DNA of 64,000 bases from Myxococcales bacterium (GTDB lineage: Bacteria > Myxococcota_A > Bradymonadia > UBA7976 > UBA1532), in contig JACKDL010000009.1 in NCBI GenBank assembly GCA_020633555.1, positions 124,001-188,000 on the forward strand, read 5' to 3'. The notes under the pieces were generated by a model. It searched no databases and was not told the origin of the DNA. It was given only the letters and a program-made list of their open reading frames with translations. The translations under genes were made by a program, and so were the position numbers. Below are positions 18,533-25,849 of the stretch, piece after piece. The number at the start of each line of letters is the position of its first letter. Position 1 is the first letter of the stretch.

Positions 18533-19720
18533 TTGGGCGATCCCTGGATCACCGACTGGCTGCACCTGCTCGCGCGCTGGTTCCACCTGGTGGTGGGCGC
18601 CGCGTGGATCGGGGCGTCGTTCTACTTCAACTGGCTCAACAACAACATCCGCCCGATGCAGGACCCGTCGGGGCGCCTGGCCGGCGGGCTGTGGGCCGTG
18701 CACGGCGGCGCCTTCTACGAGGTGCGCAAGTACAAGGGCGCGCCCGAGACGCTGCCCAAGACCCTGCACTGGTTCAAGTGGGAGGCCTACCTCACCTGGA
18801 TCAGCGGCCTGACGCTGCTGCTCTTCGTGTACTGGCTGGACGCCGGGCTCACCATGGTCAACCCCGACAGCGGCCTGGGCGTCGGCGCCACCACCGCCAT
18901 CGGCGTGGGCGCCCTGGTGGTGGGCTGGCTGGTCTACGACCTGCTGTGCAAGACCCCGCTGGTGGACAAGCCCGGCCTGGGGTTCGTGGTGGCGGTGCTG
19001 CTGCTGGGCGGCAGCGCCTTCGGCCTGGCCCAGGTGCTCTCGCCGCGGGCTGCCTACATCCACTTCGGCGCCATGATGGGCACCATGATGGCCCTCAACG
19101 TCTTCTTCGTGATCATCCCGGGCCAGCGGGCCATGGTGGACGCCATGGTCAACGGCCAGGACCCGCCCCTGGCCAAGGGCCGCGCCGGCGCCCTGCGCAG
19201 CCTGCACAACAACTACTTCACGCTGCCCGTGCTGTTCATCATGGTCAGCAACCACTTCGCCTTCACCTACGGCCACGAGTGGGCGTGGGCGGTGCTGGTC
19301 GCCCTGTCGCTCATCGGCGCGGGCGTGCGGCACTGGTTCAACCTGCACGGCAAGGGCGAGAAGAACGCCTGGATCCTGCCCGCGGCCGCCGTGGCCATGG
19401 TGGCGCTGGCCTTCGTCAGCCACGGCCCGAAGGCCGCCCCCAAGCCCGGCGCCCAGGTGCCCAGCTTCGCGCAGATCCAGGTGCTGCTGGGCAAGCACTG
19501 CACCCAGTGCCACGCCGCCAAGCCCACCTTCCAGGGCATCACCGCGCCGCCCAAGGGCCTGCTGCTCACCGATCCCAAGGTGGTGCAGGGCAACGCCGCC
19601 CTCATCAAGGCGCAGGCGGTGGACGCGCAGATCATGCCCCTGGGCAACCTGACGGGCATGACCCCCGAGGAGCGCGCGCTGCTGGGCGCCTGGATCGACG
19701 GCGGTGCACCCCTTGAGTGA
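18533..19720 (+). CDS. puuD: Membrane urate oxidase PuuD with cytochrome c domain
   Basis: 395 residues. The start is TTG at 18533, fixed by GGAGG at 18523-18527, 5 bases before it; there is no ATG near. The N-terminal ~300 residues have about eight hydrophobic segments with family motifs (RWFHLVVGAAWIGASFYFNW, ALNVFFVIIPGQ, LHNNYFTLPVLFIMVSNHF). The C-terminal domain carries a haem c site CTQCH, plus a Met in MPLGNLTGM. PuuD oxidises urate to 5-hydroxyisourate in the cytoplasmic membrane and passes electrons to the respiratory chain instead of making peroxide. It is divergent from allB and is followed, with a 17-base overlap, by the malate synthase homologue. Confidence 0.88.
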   Translation: MGDPWITDWLHLLARWFHLVVGAAWIGASFYFNWLNNNIRPMQDPSGRLAGGLWAVHGGAFYEVRKYKGAPETLPKTLHWFKWEAYLTWISGLTLLLFVYWLDAGLTMVNPDSGLGVGATTAIGVGALVVGWLVYDLLCKTPLVDKPGLGFVVAVLLLGGSAFGLAQVLSPRAAYIHFGAMMGTMMALNVFFVIIPGQRAMVDAMVNGQDPPLAKGRAGALRSLHNNYFTLPVLFIMVSNHFAFTYGHEWAWAVLVALSLIGAGVRHWFNLHGKGEKNAWILPAAAVAMVALAFVSHGPKAAPKPGAQVPSFAQIQVLLGKHCTQCHAAKPTFQGITAPPKGLLLTDPKVVQGNAALIKAQAVDAQIMPLGNLTGMTPEERALLGAWIDGGAPLE

Positions 19721-21743
19721 GCCCTTCCGCTGGCACCTGAGCCCCTACCGCAAGTTCATCCCCGAGGCCCTGCGCCAGCGCCTGTGGGCCGACGCCGAGC
19801 CCGTGCCCGCCGTGCCCGACCTGCGGGTGGCCGCCGGCCTGCGCGCCCGGTTTCCGAACACCCTCACCGATGTTGCCCTGGGCCTGCTGGCCGAGGTCTA
19901 CACCGAGGTGCGCCACGAGCTGCAGGCGGTGCTGCTGGAGCGCATCAGCGACCGCGCCTTCATCGACCAGCAGACGGTGACCCTGCGGGCCGCCAACGCC
20001 GGCAAGTCCATCGAGGACGCCGACTACGCCACCGCCATCGGCGCCCCGACCCCCTGGGGCAGCGTGCCCTTCGGCCCGGCCGGCGAGCCCGTCGAGGTGC
20101 CCCCCGTCGAGGTGCCCGACTGGCTGAAGGGCCCGCAGGTCACCCTGTTCGGCCCGCCCGACACCGCGCCCATGGCCATCAACGCCATGAACGCCTGGCA
20201 CCGCCGCCCCGCCGACGAGCCCGAGGTGGTCACCCGTCTGGTCGAGGCCGGCGGCCAGGTCCCCCGCTGGGGCGCCGACGACGAGGACTCGAAGACCCCG
20301 CTCATGGCCAGCTTCCTGGCCGCCACCGAGCACCTGCAGGGCTGCTTCGACGGCACCTTGCGCCACGAGGACCCGGCCAAGGGCAAGACCTACGCCCTGG
20401 CCGACGACCACCTGGCCCTGCCCATCAAGCGCATCCCGGGCCTGGCCCTGCCCGACGGCCACCACCTGCTCGACGGCCAGCCCCTGCCCCTGCACCTGGT
20501 GGACTTCGTGCTGCACTGCTGGCACACCCGCCACCTGCCCCGGGCGCGGGTGTTCTACATCCCCAAGCTCGAGACCCCGGCCGAGGCCGCCTACCTGCGC
20601 CGCCTGATCCAGGCCACCGACCGCGCCGTGCGCGCCCTGGACCCCACCTGCCAGCCCGCCACCGTGCGCGTGCTGCTGGTGTTCGAGAACCCCCGCGCCA
20701 TCTTCCGCATCCGCGAGCTGGCGGTGGCCCTGGGCCCGCACTTCCTGGGCGGCAGCCTGGGCTGGCACGACTTCCTCGCCAGCACCGCGCGCCTGTTCCA
20801 GCACGACCCCAACTACCGCATCCCGGTGAAGGCCGATCCCGGCATCGTCATCCACCGCATCTGCGAGAGCCACCGCATCCTGGTGCGCGCCCTGGCCGGC
20901 ACCGGCGCGCTCACCATCGGCGGCATGTACGGCGTGCTCCCCACCCCCGGCGACGTCCGCTCGCAGACGGTGAGCCTGGTGGGCTTCATCCGCGACGTCA
21001 CCACCCAGCTCAAGCGCGGCCTCACCGGCTTCTGGGTGGCCCACCCCGACTTCGTGCGCCCCGGCCTGGCGCTCGTCGAGGCCTGGGCCCGCCACGCGGA
21101 CGGCGACTCCACCGACCTGCGCCACTTGGTGTCGGCCCTGGTCCCCGACCCCGCCGAGCTCGTCCCTCTGTTGGACTTCGTGTTCGGCCCCGACGTGCCC
21201 GGCCTGGACCCCGCCGACCCCCGCTACGCCCGCAGCGTGCTCGCCGCCGACCTGGCCACCAGCCCGGTCATCGCCAACGACCACCCCGACGAGGTGCGCT
21301 ACAACGTCTTCCAGGCCCTGCAGTACCTGACCGACTGGCTGCAGGGGAACGGCTGCGTCGCCCTGCCCGCCCACCTGAAGGCCGCCGACGGCCGCGATGT
21401 GTTCGTGCGCATCATGGACGACCTGGCCACCACCGAGCGCAGCCGTTGGGAGCTCTGGGCCGAGGTGAAGCACGGCCGTGTGTCCCAGAGTGACTTCGAA
21501 CAGATCCTGACCCAGGAGCTGGCCTTCCTCGCCGGCACCGGCCCCGACCACGGCACCGCCCGCCGCATCCAGGTCCCCTGGGACCCCAAGTGGTCCCCCG
21601 TCGCCGGCCAACTCCTGCACGCCCTGGTCACCGCCCGGACCCCCCCCGAGTGGGTGACCGAGCTGGCCCTGCCGTTCACCTTCCCGCAGGTGCGCGAGGC
21701 CCCCGACCCGTGGGCGGCGGCCGAGGGCTTCCGCGGGGCGTAG
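19704..21743 (+). CDS. Malate synthase family protein, divergent
   Basis: 679 residues from GTG 19704 (alternative TTG at 19713). It has clear malate synthase features: VFYIPKLE, an acidic metal-site region (VLLVFEN, and GSLGWHDFL, equivalent to GRWDYIF), GGMYGVLP, GFWVAHPDFVRPGL (like GTWVAHPGLVPIA) and WLQGNGCVAL followed by MDDLATTERSR, in which the Asp pair corresponds to the catalytic-base region of malate synthase A. It is longer than AceB (533 residues), mainly through an N-terminal addition and an insert. The enzyme condenses glyoxylate with acetyl-CoA. Glyoxylate is the carbon product of allantoate breakdown, so the position behind puuD fits. Several residues near the active site differ from AceB, so a related substrate is possible. 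Confidence 0.75.
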   Translation: MHPLSEPFRWHLSPYRKFIPEALRQRLWADAEPVPAVPDLRVAAGLRARFPNTLTDVALGLLAEVYTEVRHELQAVLLERISDRAFIDQQTVTLRAANAGKSIEDADYATAIGAPTPWGSVPFGPAGEPVEVPPVEVPDWLKGPQVTLFGPPDTAPMAINAMNAWHRRPADEPEVVTRLVEAGGQVPRWGADDEDSKTPLMASFLAATEHLQGCFDGTLRHEDPAKGKTYALADDHLALPIKRIPGLALPDGHHLLDGQPLPLHLVDFVLHCWHTRHLPRARVFYIPKLETPAEAAYLRRLIQATDRAVRALDPTCQPATVRVLLVFENPRAIFRIRELAVALGPHFLGGSLGWHDFLASTARLFQHDPNYRIPVKADPGIVIHRICESHRILVRALAGTGALTIGGMYGVLPTPGDVRSQTVSLVGFIRDVTTQLKRGLTGFWVAHPDFVRPGLALVEAWARHADGDSTDLRHLVSALVPDPAELVPLLDFVFGPDVPGLDPADPRYARSVLAADLATSPVIANDHPDEVRYNVFQALQYLTDWLQGNGCVALPAHLKAADGRDVFVRIMDDLATTERSRWELWAEVKHGRVSQSDFEQILTQELAFLAGTGPDHGTARRIQVPWDPKWSPVAGQLLHALVTARTPPEWVTELALPFTFPQVREAPDPWAAAEGFRGA

Positions 21744-21843
21744 CCGGCCGTGTCCCGGACGGTTGCAGGCACGGCGAGCGCGTTGGAAGCTGGGCGACCG
21801 CGCGGGTCCAGTTGAGGCCACGCTCTCGGCAGGGAGAAGACAC

Positions 21844-22899
21844 ATGAAGGCACCACTGATCCGGGGCATGGGACTGGTCGGCTTGGTTTGCGCCGTGGCG
21901 CTGGCGTGCACGCCCGAGGGGGCAGGCGGCCCCGAGGACTCCGGCGACACCGACGCGATCGCCCCCGACCTGCAAACGCTCGATCTCAGCCCTGCCCCCG
22001 ACGCGACGCCGGCCCCCGACGCGGCCCCCATGTGCGGGCAAGGCGCCTGCGCCGCCAACCAACGCTGTGTCCGCGATCGCTGTGTGCCCGTCGATCTGGC
22101 CCACCCGCCAGCCGCCATGATCCCCGCGGGGACGTTCACCATGGGCAGCCACCCCGACGAGCCCGGTCGAGCCCCGGACGAGGACCAACGGCTGATCGCG
22201 CTGGACCACCCGTTCCTCATGAGCATCAGCGAGGTGACCCACCAGCAGTGGCTCGACGCCCTGGCCGTGCGCCTGCCCGCGGCCGACACCTGCGGCCTGG
22301 ACTGCCCCGTCGAAGGCGTCACCTGGTTTGAGGCCGCCTTCCTCGCCAACCAGCTCTCGGCCATCCACGGCCTGCCCGATTGCTACACCCTGACCGACTG
22401 CGACGAGGCCCAGCTCGGCCGCGGCATGACCTGCGCTGGCGCCGTGCCGGTCGGCGTCGACTGCACCGGCTACCGCCTGCCCACCGAGGCCGAGTGGGAG
22501 TACGCCGCCCGCGGCGCCGGGGACCAGCGCTTCCCGTGGGGCGACGCCCCTGAGCCAAGCTGCGATCGGGTCATCCTGGACGGCGGCGACCTGGCCGGCC
22601 GTGGGTGTGGACAAGAGGGGCCGTCGCCGGTCTGCAGCCGCTCGCCGGCGGGCGACAGCTCACAAGGGGTCTGTGATCTGCTCGGCAACGTCTGGGAGTG
22701 GGTCGAAGATCCATACGGCCCCTACGCTGACGCCCCTACCGACGGCCGCGCCGCCGCCGGCGATCCCGTCCGCCGTGTGCGGCGCGGCGCCAACTGGCAG
22801 TACCCGGCCGAGCGTCAGCGTGTCGCCCTGCGCGGCCGCGAGGCGCCCGGGAGCGCCAACACGCGCATCGGCATCAGGCTGGTGCGCAACGCACCCTAG
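21844..22899 (+). CDS. FGE/SUMF1-like (sulfatase-modifying factor fold) lipoprotein
   Basis: 351 residues. The ATG at 21844 follows GGAGAAG. The lipobox ALAC is at residues 18-21. A Thr/Pro/Asp-rich linker and a small Cys cluster (CGQGACAANQRC) lead into a C-type-lectin-like FGE fold from about residue 95: IPAGTFTMGS, EVTHQQW, GVTWFEAAFLANQLS, YRLPTEAEWEYAARG, GVCDLLGNVWEW, RRVRRGANW, IGIRLVR. The family includes formylglycine-generating enzyme, but most secreted bacterial members are thought to have other roles. The Cys pair needed for catalysis in human FGE is not apparent at the end. A second, broken copy lies at 33661. Confidence 0.82.
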   Translation: MKAPLIRGMGLVGLVCAVALACTPEGAGGPEDSGDTDAIAPDLQTLDLSPAPDATPAPDAAPMCGQGACAANQRCVRDRCVPVDLAHPPAAMIPAGTFTMGSHPDEPGRAPDEDQRLIALDHPFLMSISEVTHQQWLDALAVRLPAADTCGLDCPVEGVTWFEAAFLANQLSAIHGLPDCYTLTDCDEAQLGRGMTCAGAVPVGVDCTGYRLPTEAEWEYAARGAGDQRFPWGDAPEPSCDRVILDGGDLAGRGCGQEGPSPVCSRSPAGDSSQGVCDLLGNVWEWVEDPYGPYADAPTDGRAAAGDPVRRVRRGANWQYPAERQRVALRGREAPGSANTRIGIRLVRNAP

Positions 22900-22958
22900 G
22901 CGCGTCGCAAGACCCTGAAAAATTTGAAAATTCGGCGAATGCTGACCGAGCCCGAACC

Positions 22959-24026
22959 TCAGCCGTCCAGGCAGTCGCTGAGCGTCTCGGCCGCCAGCAG
23001 CCGCTCGCTCCACCGCTCCAGCTGATCGAAGTCGGCGGAAGCCACCCGCATCGCCGCGGCCTCCGGCAGGGGCCCGAACTTCAGCCGAAGCTGCTTGCCC
23101 AGCAGCTCGCGGGTGCGGGCCAGCGCCTGCTTCAGCCCGGCCTCCAGCCCCGCCTCCATGCCGGCTTCCATGCCGGCTTCCATGCCGGCCTTCATGCCCG
23201 CCTGCATGCCCACCTTCATCCCCTCCTCGCGGCCCGCCTCGCGCCCCAGCTTCATCAGCCGGTCGCCCTCGCTGCCCGGCAGCGGCAGGACGTTCTCGAA
23301 GGGATCGATCTCGTGGATCAGGGCCATGGCCTTCTCCTCGGTGAACTCGGTAGAGACGTGCACACCATAGCGCATCAACCGGAACAGCGCATCGGCCCCC
23401 GAGGGCGCCGCCAGCACCAACCGCAGCAGGTCCACGGCGTTGCGCAGCGCCCCGTACAGATCGCCGTCGGCGTTGCGCAGGGCCAGCAGCGCGGCACGCG
23501 CCGCCACCGGCATGGCCCGCGCCACCAGCGCCTCGTTCGGGCACTGGCTCAGGTCATCCGCCAGGTAGGCCACGTCCAGCAGGTGCGGCCCCAGCGCCGC
23601 CTTCGCGGGCTCGTCCAGCGCCATCAGATCCCGCAGCCGGGTGGGCGCCCCCCAGGCCGTCGCGCCGTTGTAGACCACGATGGGGATCACCGCCGGCAGC
23701 CACCGCGCCCCCGGGTTGTCCCGCTGCCAGTGCCGGTAGATGGCCACCAGGTACTCGGCCATGCGCCAGGCCATCCGCCAGTCGGGCCGGCGCTGATGCT
23801 CGGTGAGCAGATACAGGTAGGCGCCCTCGCCCCCGAGCTGCGCCGAGAACAGCAGGTCACAGTGCCGGCTCTGCAGCTCCGGCTCCACGAAGCTGGCCGG
23901 CACCAGCTCCAGGCTCTCCAGGTCCAGCCGCTCCAGCACTGCGGCCGGCAGCACCGTCCGACACAGCCCGGCCGCCGCCGCCGGCTCCGAGAAGGTGGCC
24001 TTGAACAATGCGTCGTGTGGGGTCAT
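22959..24026 (-). CDS. Rpn-family recombination-promoting nuclease / putative transposase
   Basis: 355 residues from the ATG at 24026, chosen because GGAG lies 5 bases before it (an ATG at 24050 lacks this). It begins TPHDALFKATFS, then CDLLFSAQL, LYLLTEHQ and VIPIVVYNG, the pattern of the Rpn/YhgA PD-(D/E)xK nuclease family (PF04754-like). These proteins cut DNA and promote RecA-independent recombination; some act in phage defence. Near the C-terminus a run of Met-x-Ala-Gly tetrapeptides (about 23150-23230 in DNA) forms a helical repeat, seen also in other Rpn proteins. It is followed by a small helical domain. Confidence 0.82.
   Translation of the reverse strand: MTPHDALFKATFSEPAAAAGLCRTVLPAAVLERLDLESLELVPASFVEPELQSRHCDLLFSAQLGGEGAYLYLLTEHQRRPDWRMAWRMAEYLVAIYRHWQRDNPGARWLPAVIPIVVYNGATAWGAPTRLRDLMALDEPAKAALGPHLLDVAYLADDLSQCPNEALVARAMPVAARAALLALRNADGDLYGALRNAVDLLRLVLAAPSGADALFRLMRYGVHVSTEFTEEKAMALIHEIDPFENVLPLPGSEGDRLMKLGREAGREEGMKVGMQAGMKAGMEAGMEAGMEAGLEAGLKQALARTRELLGKQLRLKFGPLPEAAAMRVASADFDQLERWSERLLAAETLSDCLDG
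23146..23232 (-). repeat. 12-bp tandem repeat inside the Rpn gene
   Basis: Short imperfect direct repeats (unit close to CATGCCGGCTTC on the plus strand) encode repeated Met-Glu/Lys-Ala-Gly. Such repeats may vary in copy number by slippage, changing linker length. Confidence 0.55.
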
Positions 24027-24105
24027 GCCTGCTCCAGAACTGCCCGACATGAGCCTACATCAGCCCGGTTGAGCCGAACAGGGCGCCGCTCGAAAACCAG
24101 GCCGC

Positions 24106-24170
24106 AACCACCTGCAATAACTCAACAAACACAGAATGGCGCTACAGGCGCCGCGGCCCGCCGATGGATC
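24106..24170 (+). promoter_or_regulatory. Copy A of a three-copy intergenic element (CGCTACA-N14-CCGAT)
   Basis: Shared with 34655-34730 and 61345-61422. It contains AACCACCTG, ACAGAATGG next to CGCTACA at 24140-24146, and CCGATGGATC at 24161-24170. The 14 bases between CGCTACA and CCGAT are the same distance in all three copies. Here GGCGC-TACAG-GCGCC is also a perfect hairpin. It lies 35-40 bases before the first ORF of the 24205-25092 chain. Role unknown: promoter, regulator site or REP-like element. Confidence 0.55.
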
Positions 24171-24204
24171 CGGATGAGCCCTTCAGCCACCGAGGTCCCC
24201 GCCC

Positions 24205-24363
24205 ATGCCCGCTCGAACCTGTGTTGCCCCCAGCACGGCCGCCCCTGACCGCGCCTCCGGCGCCGCCGAAGGCCACGGCCAGGCCAGCCCGGTCGGCCAG
24301 GCCGCCGAGATCCTCGCTTGGAGCCAGGCCGCAGGCCGCCAGCCCGTCCCCGGGTGCCCGTAA
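24205..24363 (+). CDS. Small hypothetical ORF, first of a coupled chain
   Basis: 52 codons, starting with ATG 40 bases after the CCGAT of the shared element. The peptide begins MPARTCVAPST and is Ala/Gly-rich, with a possible short helix (VGQAAEILAWSQAAG). Its stop TAA overlaps the ATG of the next ORF (TAATG). No Shine-Dalgarno sequence is obvious. It could be a leader peptide or chance reading; the stop-start overlap chain through three ORFs is the main support. Confidence 0.35.
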   Translation: MPARTCVAPSTAAPDRASGAAEGHGQASPVGQAAEILAWSQAAGRQPVPGCP

Positions 24364-24470
24364 TGGGCGGCAGGCTCCCGCCCTGCGGCTTCACGCCCGA
24401 CTGGACCCTCGTGGACGTCAACGGCCAGGTGCTCGACACCTTCGTCCACGACCTGATCGTGGGGCGCTGA
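24363..24470 (+). CDS. Small hypothetical ORF, second of the coupled chain
   Basis: 35 codons. The ATG overlaps the previous stop (TAATG) and the TGA is one base before the ATG of the next gene (TGACATG). The peptide contains PPCGFTPDWTLVDVNGQVLDTF, which reads like a small beta hairpin rather than random sequence and might be a remnant of a larger gene. Uncertain. Confidence 0.35.
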   Translation: MGGRLPPCGFTPDWTLVDVNGQVLDTFVHDLIVGR

Positions 24471-24471
24471 C

Positions 24472-25092
24472 ATGGCACGCCGCACCCGAAACGCCCTGCT
24501 CGCCACCCTCGCCGCGGGCCTCATCACGGGCCCCTTCCTGCTCGACGCCAACTTCCGCCCCGCCTCTGTCACCGCCGAGCGCGCCGAACAGATCGAGCGC
24601 TGCCTCGCCGCCGATCCGCTTGGCGAACGCGACGGGCACGCCGATCCGGTGCAGCGTGAGTGCGCCCCGCTGCTGGCCACCCATAACTGCCGTGCCGCCT
24701 GGGCCGCCCACAACCGCGGCGACCCCGCGGCCCACAACCCCCAGCGTGCCTGCCTGGCCTCCATCTGCGACGAGTGGACCACCACGCCCCGCTTCTGCCG
24801 CCACCCCGACTACGGCACCGACACCCGCGAGGCGCTCTACTACACCGCGCTGATGGCCAGCGCCGTGCTGGGCCGCGGCCTGACCGAAGCGGAGGACCGG
24901 GTGCTCATCGAGCGCATGAACCACCTGTACTGCCAGGGCCTCACCCCCAACCCAGCCCTGGCGGCTCGGTCCACCGAACACCTGGACCGCACCTGGCGGC
25001 TCGCCGCCCAGCTTGTCCGGCTGACGCTGAACTACTTCACGGATGTGCCGCCCTGGCGGCCGCCGGGGTGTGAGCCGCGCTGGGGTCCATGA
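24472..25092 (+). CDS. Hypothetical membrane-anchored or exported cysteine-containing protein
   Basis: 206 residues. The N-terminus (MARRTRNALLATLAAGLITG) is a signal anchor or signal peptide. After it there are eight cysteines (for example CLAADP, ECAPLLATHNC, CLASICDEW, FCRHPDYG, YCQGL), a spacing that suggests disulfides in the periplasm. I do not recognise the family. The gene starts one base after the stop of a 35-codon ORF and ends near a perfect 7-bp hairpin (25095-25113). Confidence 0.6.
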   Translation: MARRTRNALLATLAAGLITGPFLLDANFRPASVTAERAEQIERCLAADPLGERDGHADPVQRECAPLLATHNCRAAWAAHNRGDPAAHNPQRACLASICDEWTTTPRFCRHPDYGTDTREALYYTALMASAVLGRGLTEAEDRVLIERMNHLYCQGLTPNPALAARSTEHLDRTWRLAAQLVRLTLNYFTDVPPWRPPGCEPRWGP

Positions 25093-25094
25093 AC

Positions 25095-25113
25095 GGCCAG
25101 GACGTTCCTGGCC
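25095..25113. terminator. Terminator-like hairpin between convergent genes
   Basis: GGCCAGG, loop ACGTT, CCTGGCC: a perfect 7-bp stem between the convergent genes ending at 25092 and 25154. There is no run of T on either side, so intrinsic termination is uncertain. Confidence 0.35.
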
Positions 25114-25153
25114 CGAAGGTCCTGCTCGGCCCCGACGGGAGCGGTCCGCGGCT

Positions 25154-25849
25154 CTACCGATCAACCGGCGGGCGCAGCGCGGCCACGTCGTGGCCGAAGT
25201 GGGACTTCAAGGTGGCCCAGGTCGCGGGGCCGCCGACGCCATCGATGCAGGTCGAACCTTCGTCCGCGTGGATCTCGAGCCGGTCGCCACGCAGGAACAG
25301 GAAGCGGTTGTCGACGATCTTCGAGAACCGAAGGCTGTGGCTGAAGGGGTAGACCAGCCCCGACGAGAACCGCCGGTCGATGTCGGCACGGATCTGCGCC
25401 TCCGGCTTGCCGTGGATGTCGATCTCGAGCTGCAGGGTCTCCACGCCGAAGCGCTCGTGAAACACGGAGATTCGGCGCGCCGAGATCTGAGTGCGGAAGC
25501 CCATCCCGTAGCAGCGAAAGGCGATCTCAGCGTCGGCCGGATAGAGGCGGAGGGCCGGCCAACCATTCCCAACGTCGGCGAAGTAGGTTCGGCCCTCGAT
25601 GTGCACCCGCGCGAGGCGGTGGATGTCGCGGCCATCGATCAGGCCGCTGTGCAGCCGGACGTCGAGGCCCGCTTGAAGGCCAGCGGACACGAAGCTCAGC
25701 GTCTTGTCGGAACAGGTGCCGCCCGGGACGCCGGCGCCTCGCTCCCCCCCGTACAGCAGGCGCAGGTTGTGGAACGGCTCGTGGCGAAAGTGCCACAGCA
25801 TCAAGGCCTCGACGGTCTGGATGGCGCTGGATGAGCTGGTGTTGGTCAC
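25154..25849 (-). CDS. Arylamine N-acetyltransferase-like acyltransferase
   Basis: 231 residues. GTG start overlapping the previous stop (GTGA). A Cys-His-Asp triad in the NAT arrangement is visible: Cys46 in GGTCSDK, His77 in DIHRLARV, Asp92 in FADVGNG (NAT enzymes have DVGFG). EPFHNLRLLYG near the start also matches the family. NAT enzymes move acyl groups from CoA to amines; some relatives form amide bonds in natural-product assembly (for example ansamycin amide synthases), and the fold is shared with transglutaminases. It is the last gene of the five-gene operon 32675-25154, so it may acylate or close the product. Confidence 0.72.
   Translation of the reverse strand: MTNTSSSSAIQTVEALMLWHFRHEPFHNLRLLYGGERGAGVPGGTCSDKTLSFVSAGLQAGLDVRLHSGLIDGRDIHRLARVHIEGRTYFADVGNGWPALRLYPADAEIAFRCYGMGFRTQISARRISVFHERFGVETLQLEIDIHGKPEAQIRADIDRRFSSGLVYPFSHSLRFSKIVDNRFLFLRGDRLEIHADEGSTCIDGVGGPATWATLKSHFGHDVAALRPPVDR

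Noticed and set aside
23146..23232. Possible CRISPR-like repeats
   Set aside because: The 12-bp units are contiguous, have no spacers and encode Met-x-Ala-Gly in the Rpn protein.
24140..24156. Hairpin GGCGC-TACAG-GCGCC as the functional core of the element
   Set aside because: Present only in copy A; copies B and C do not pair here.
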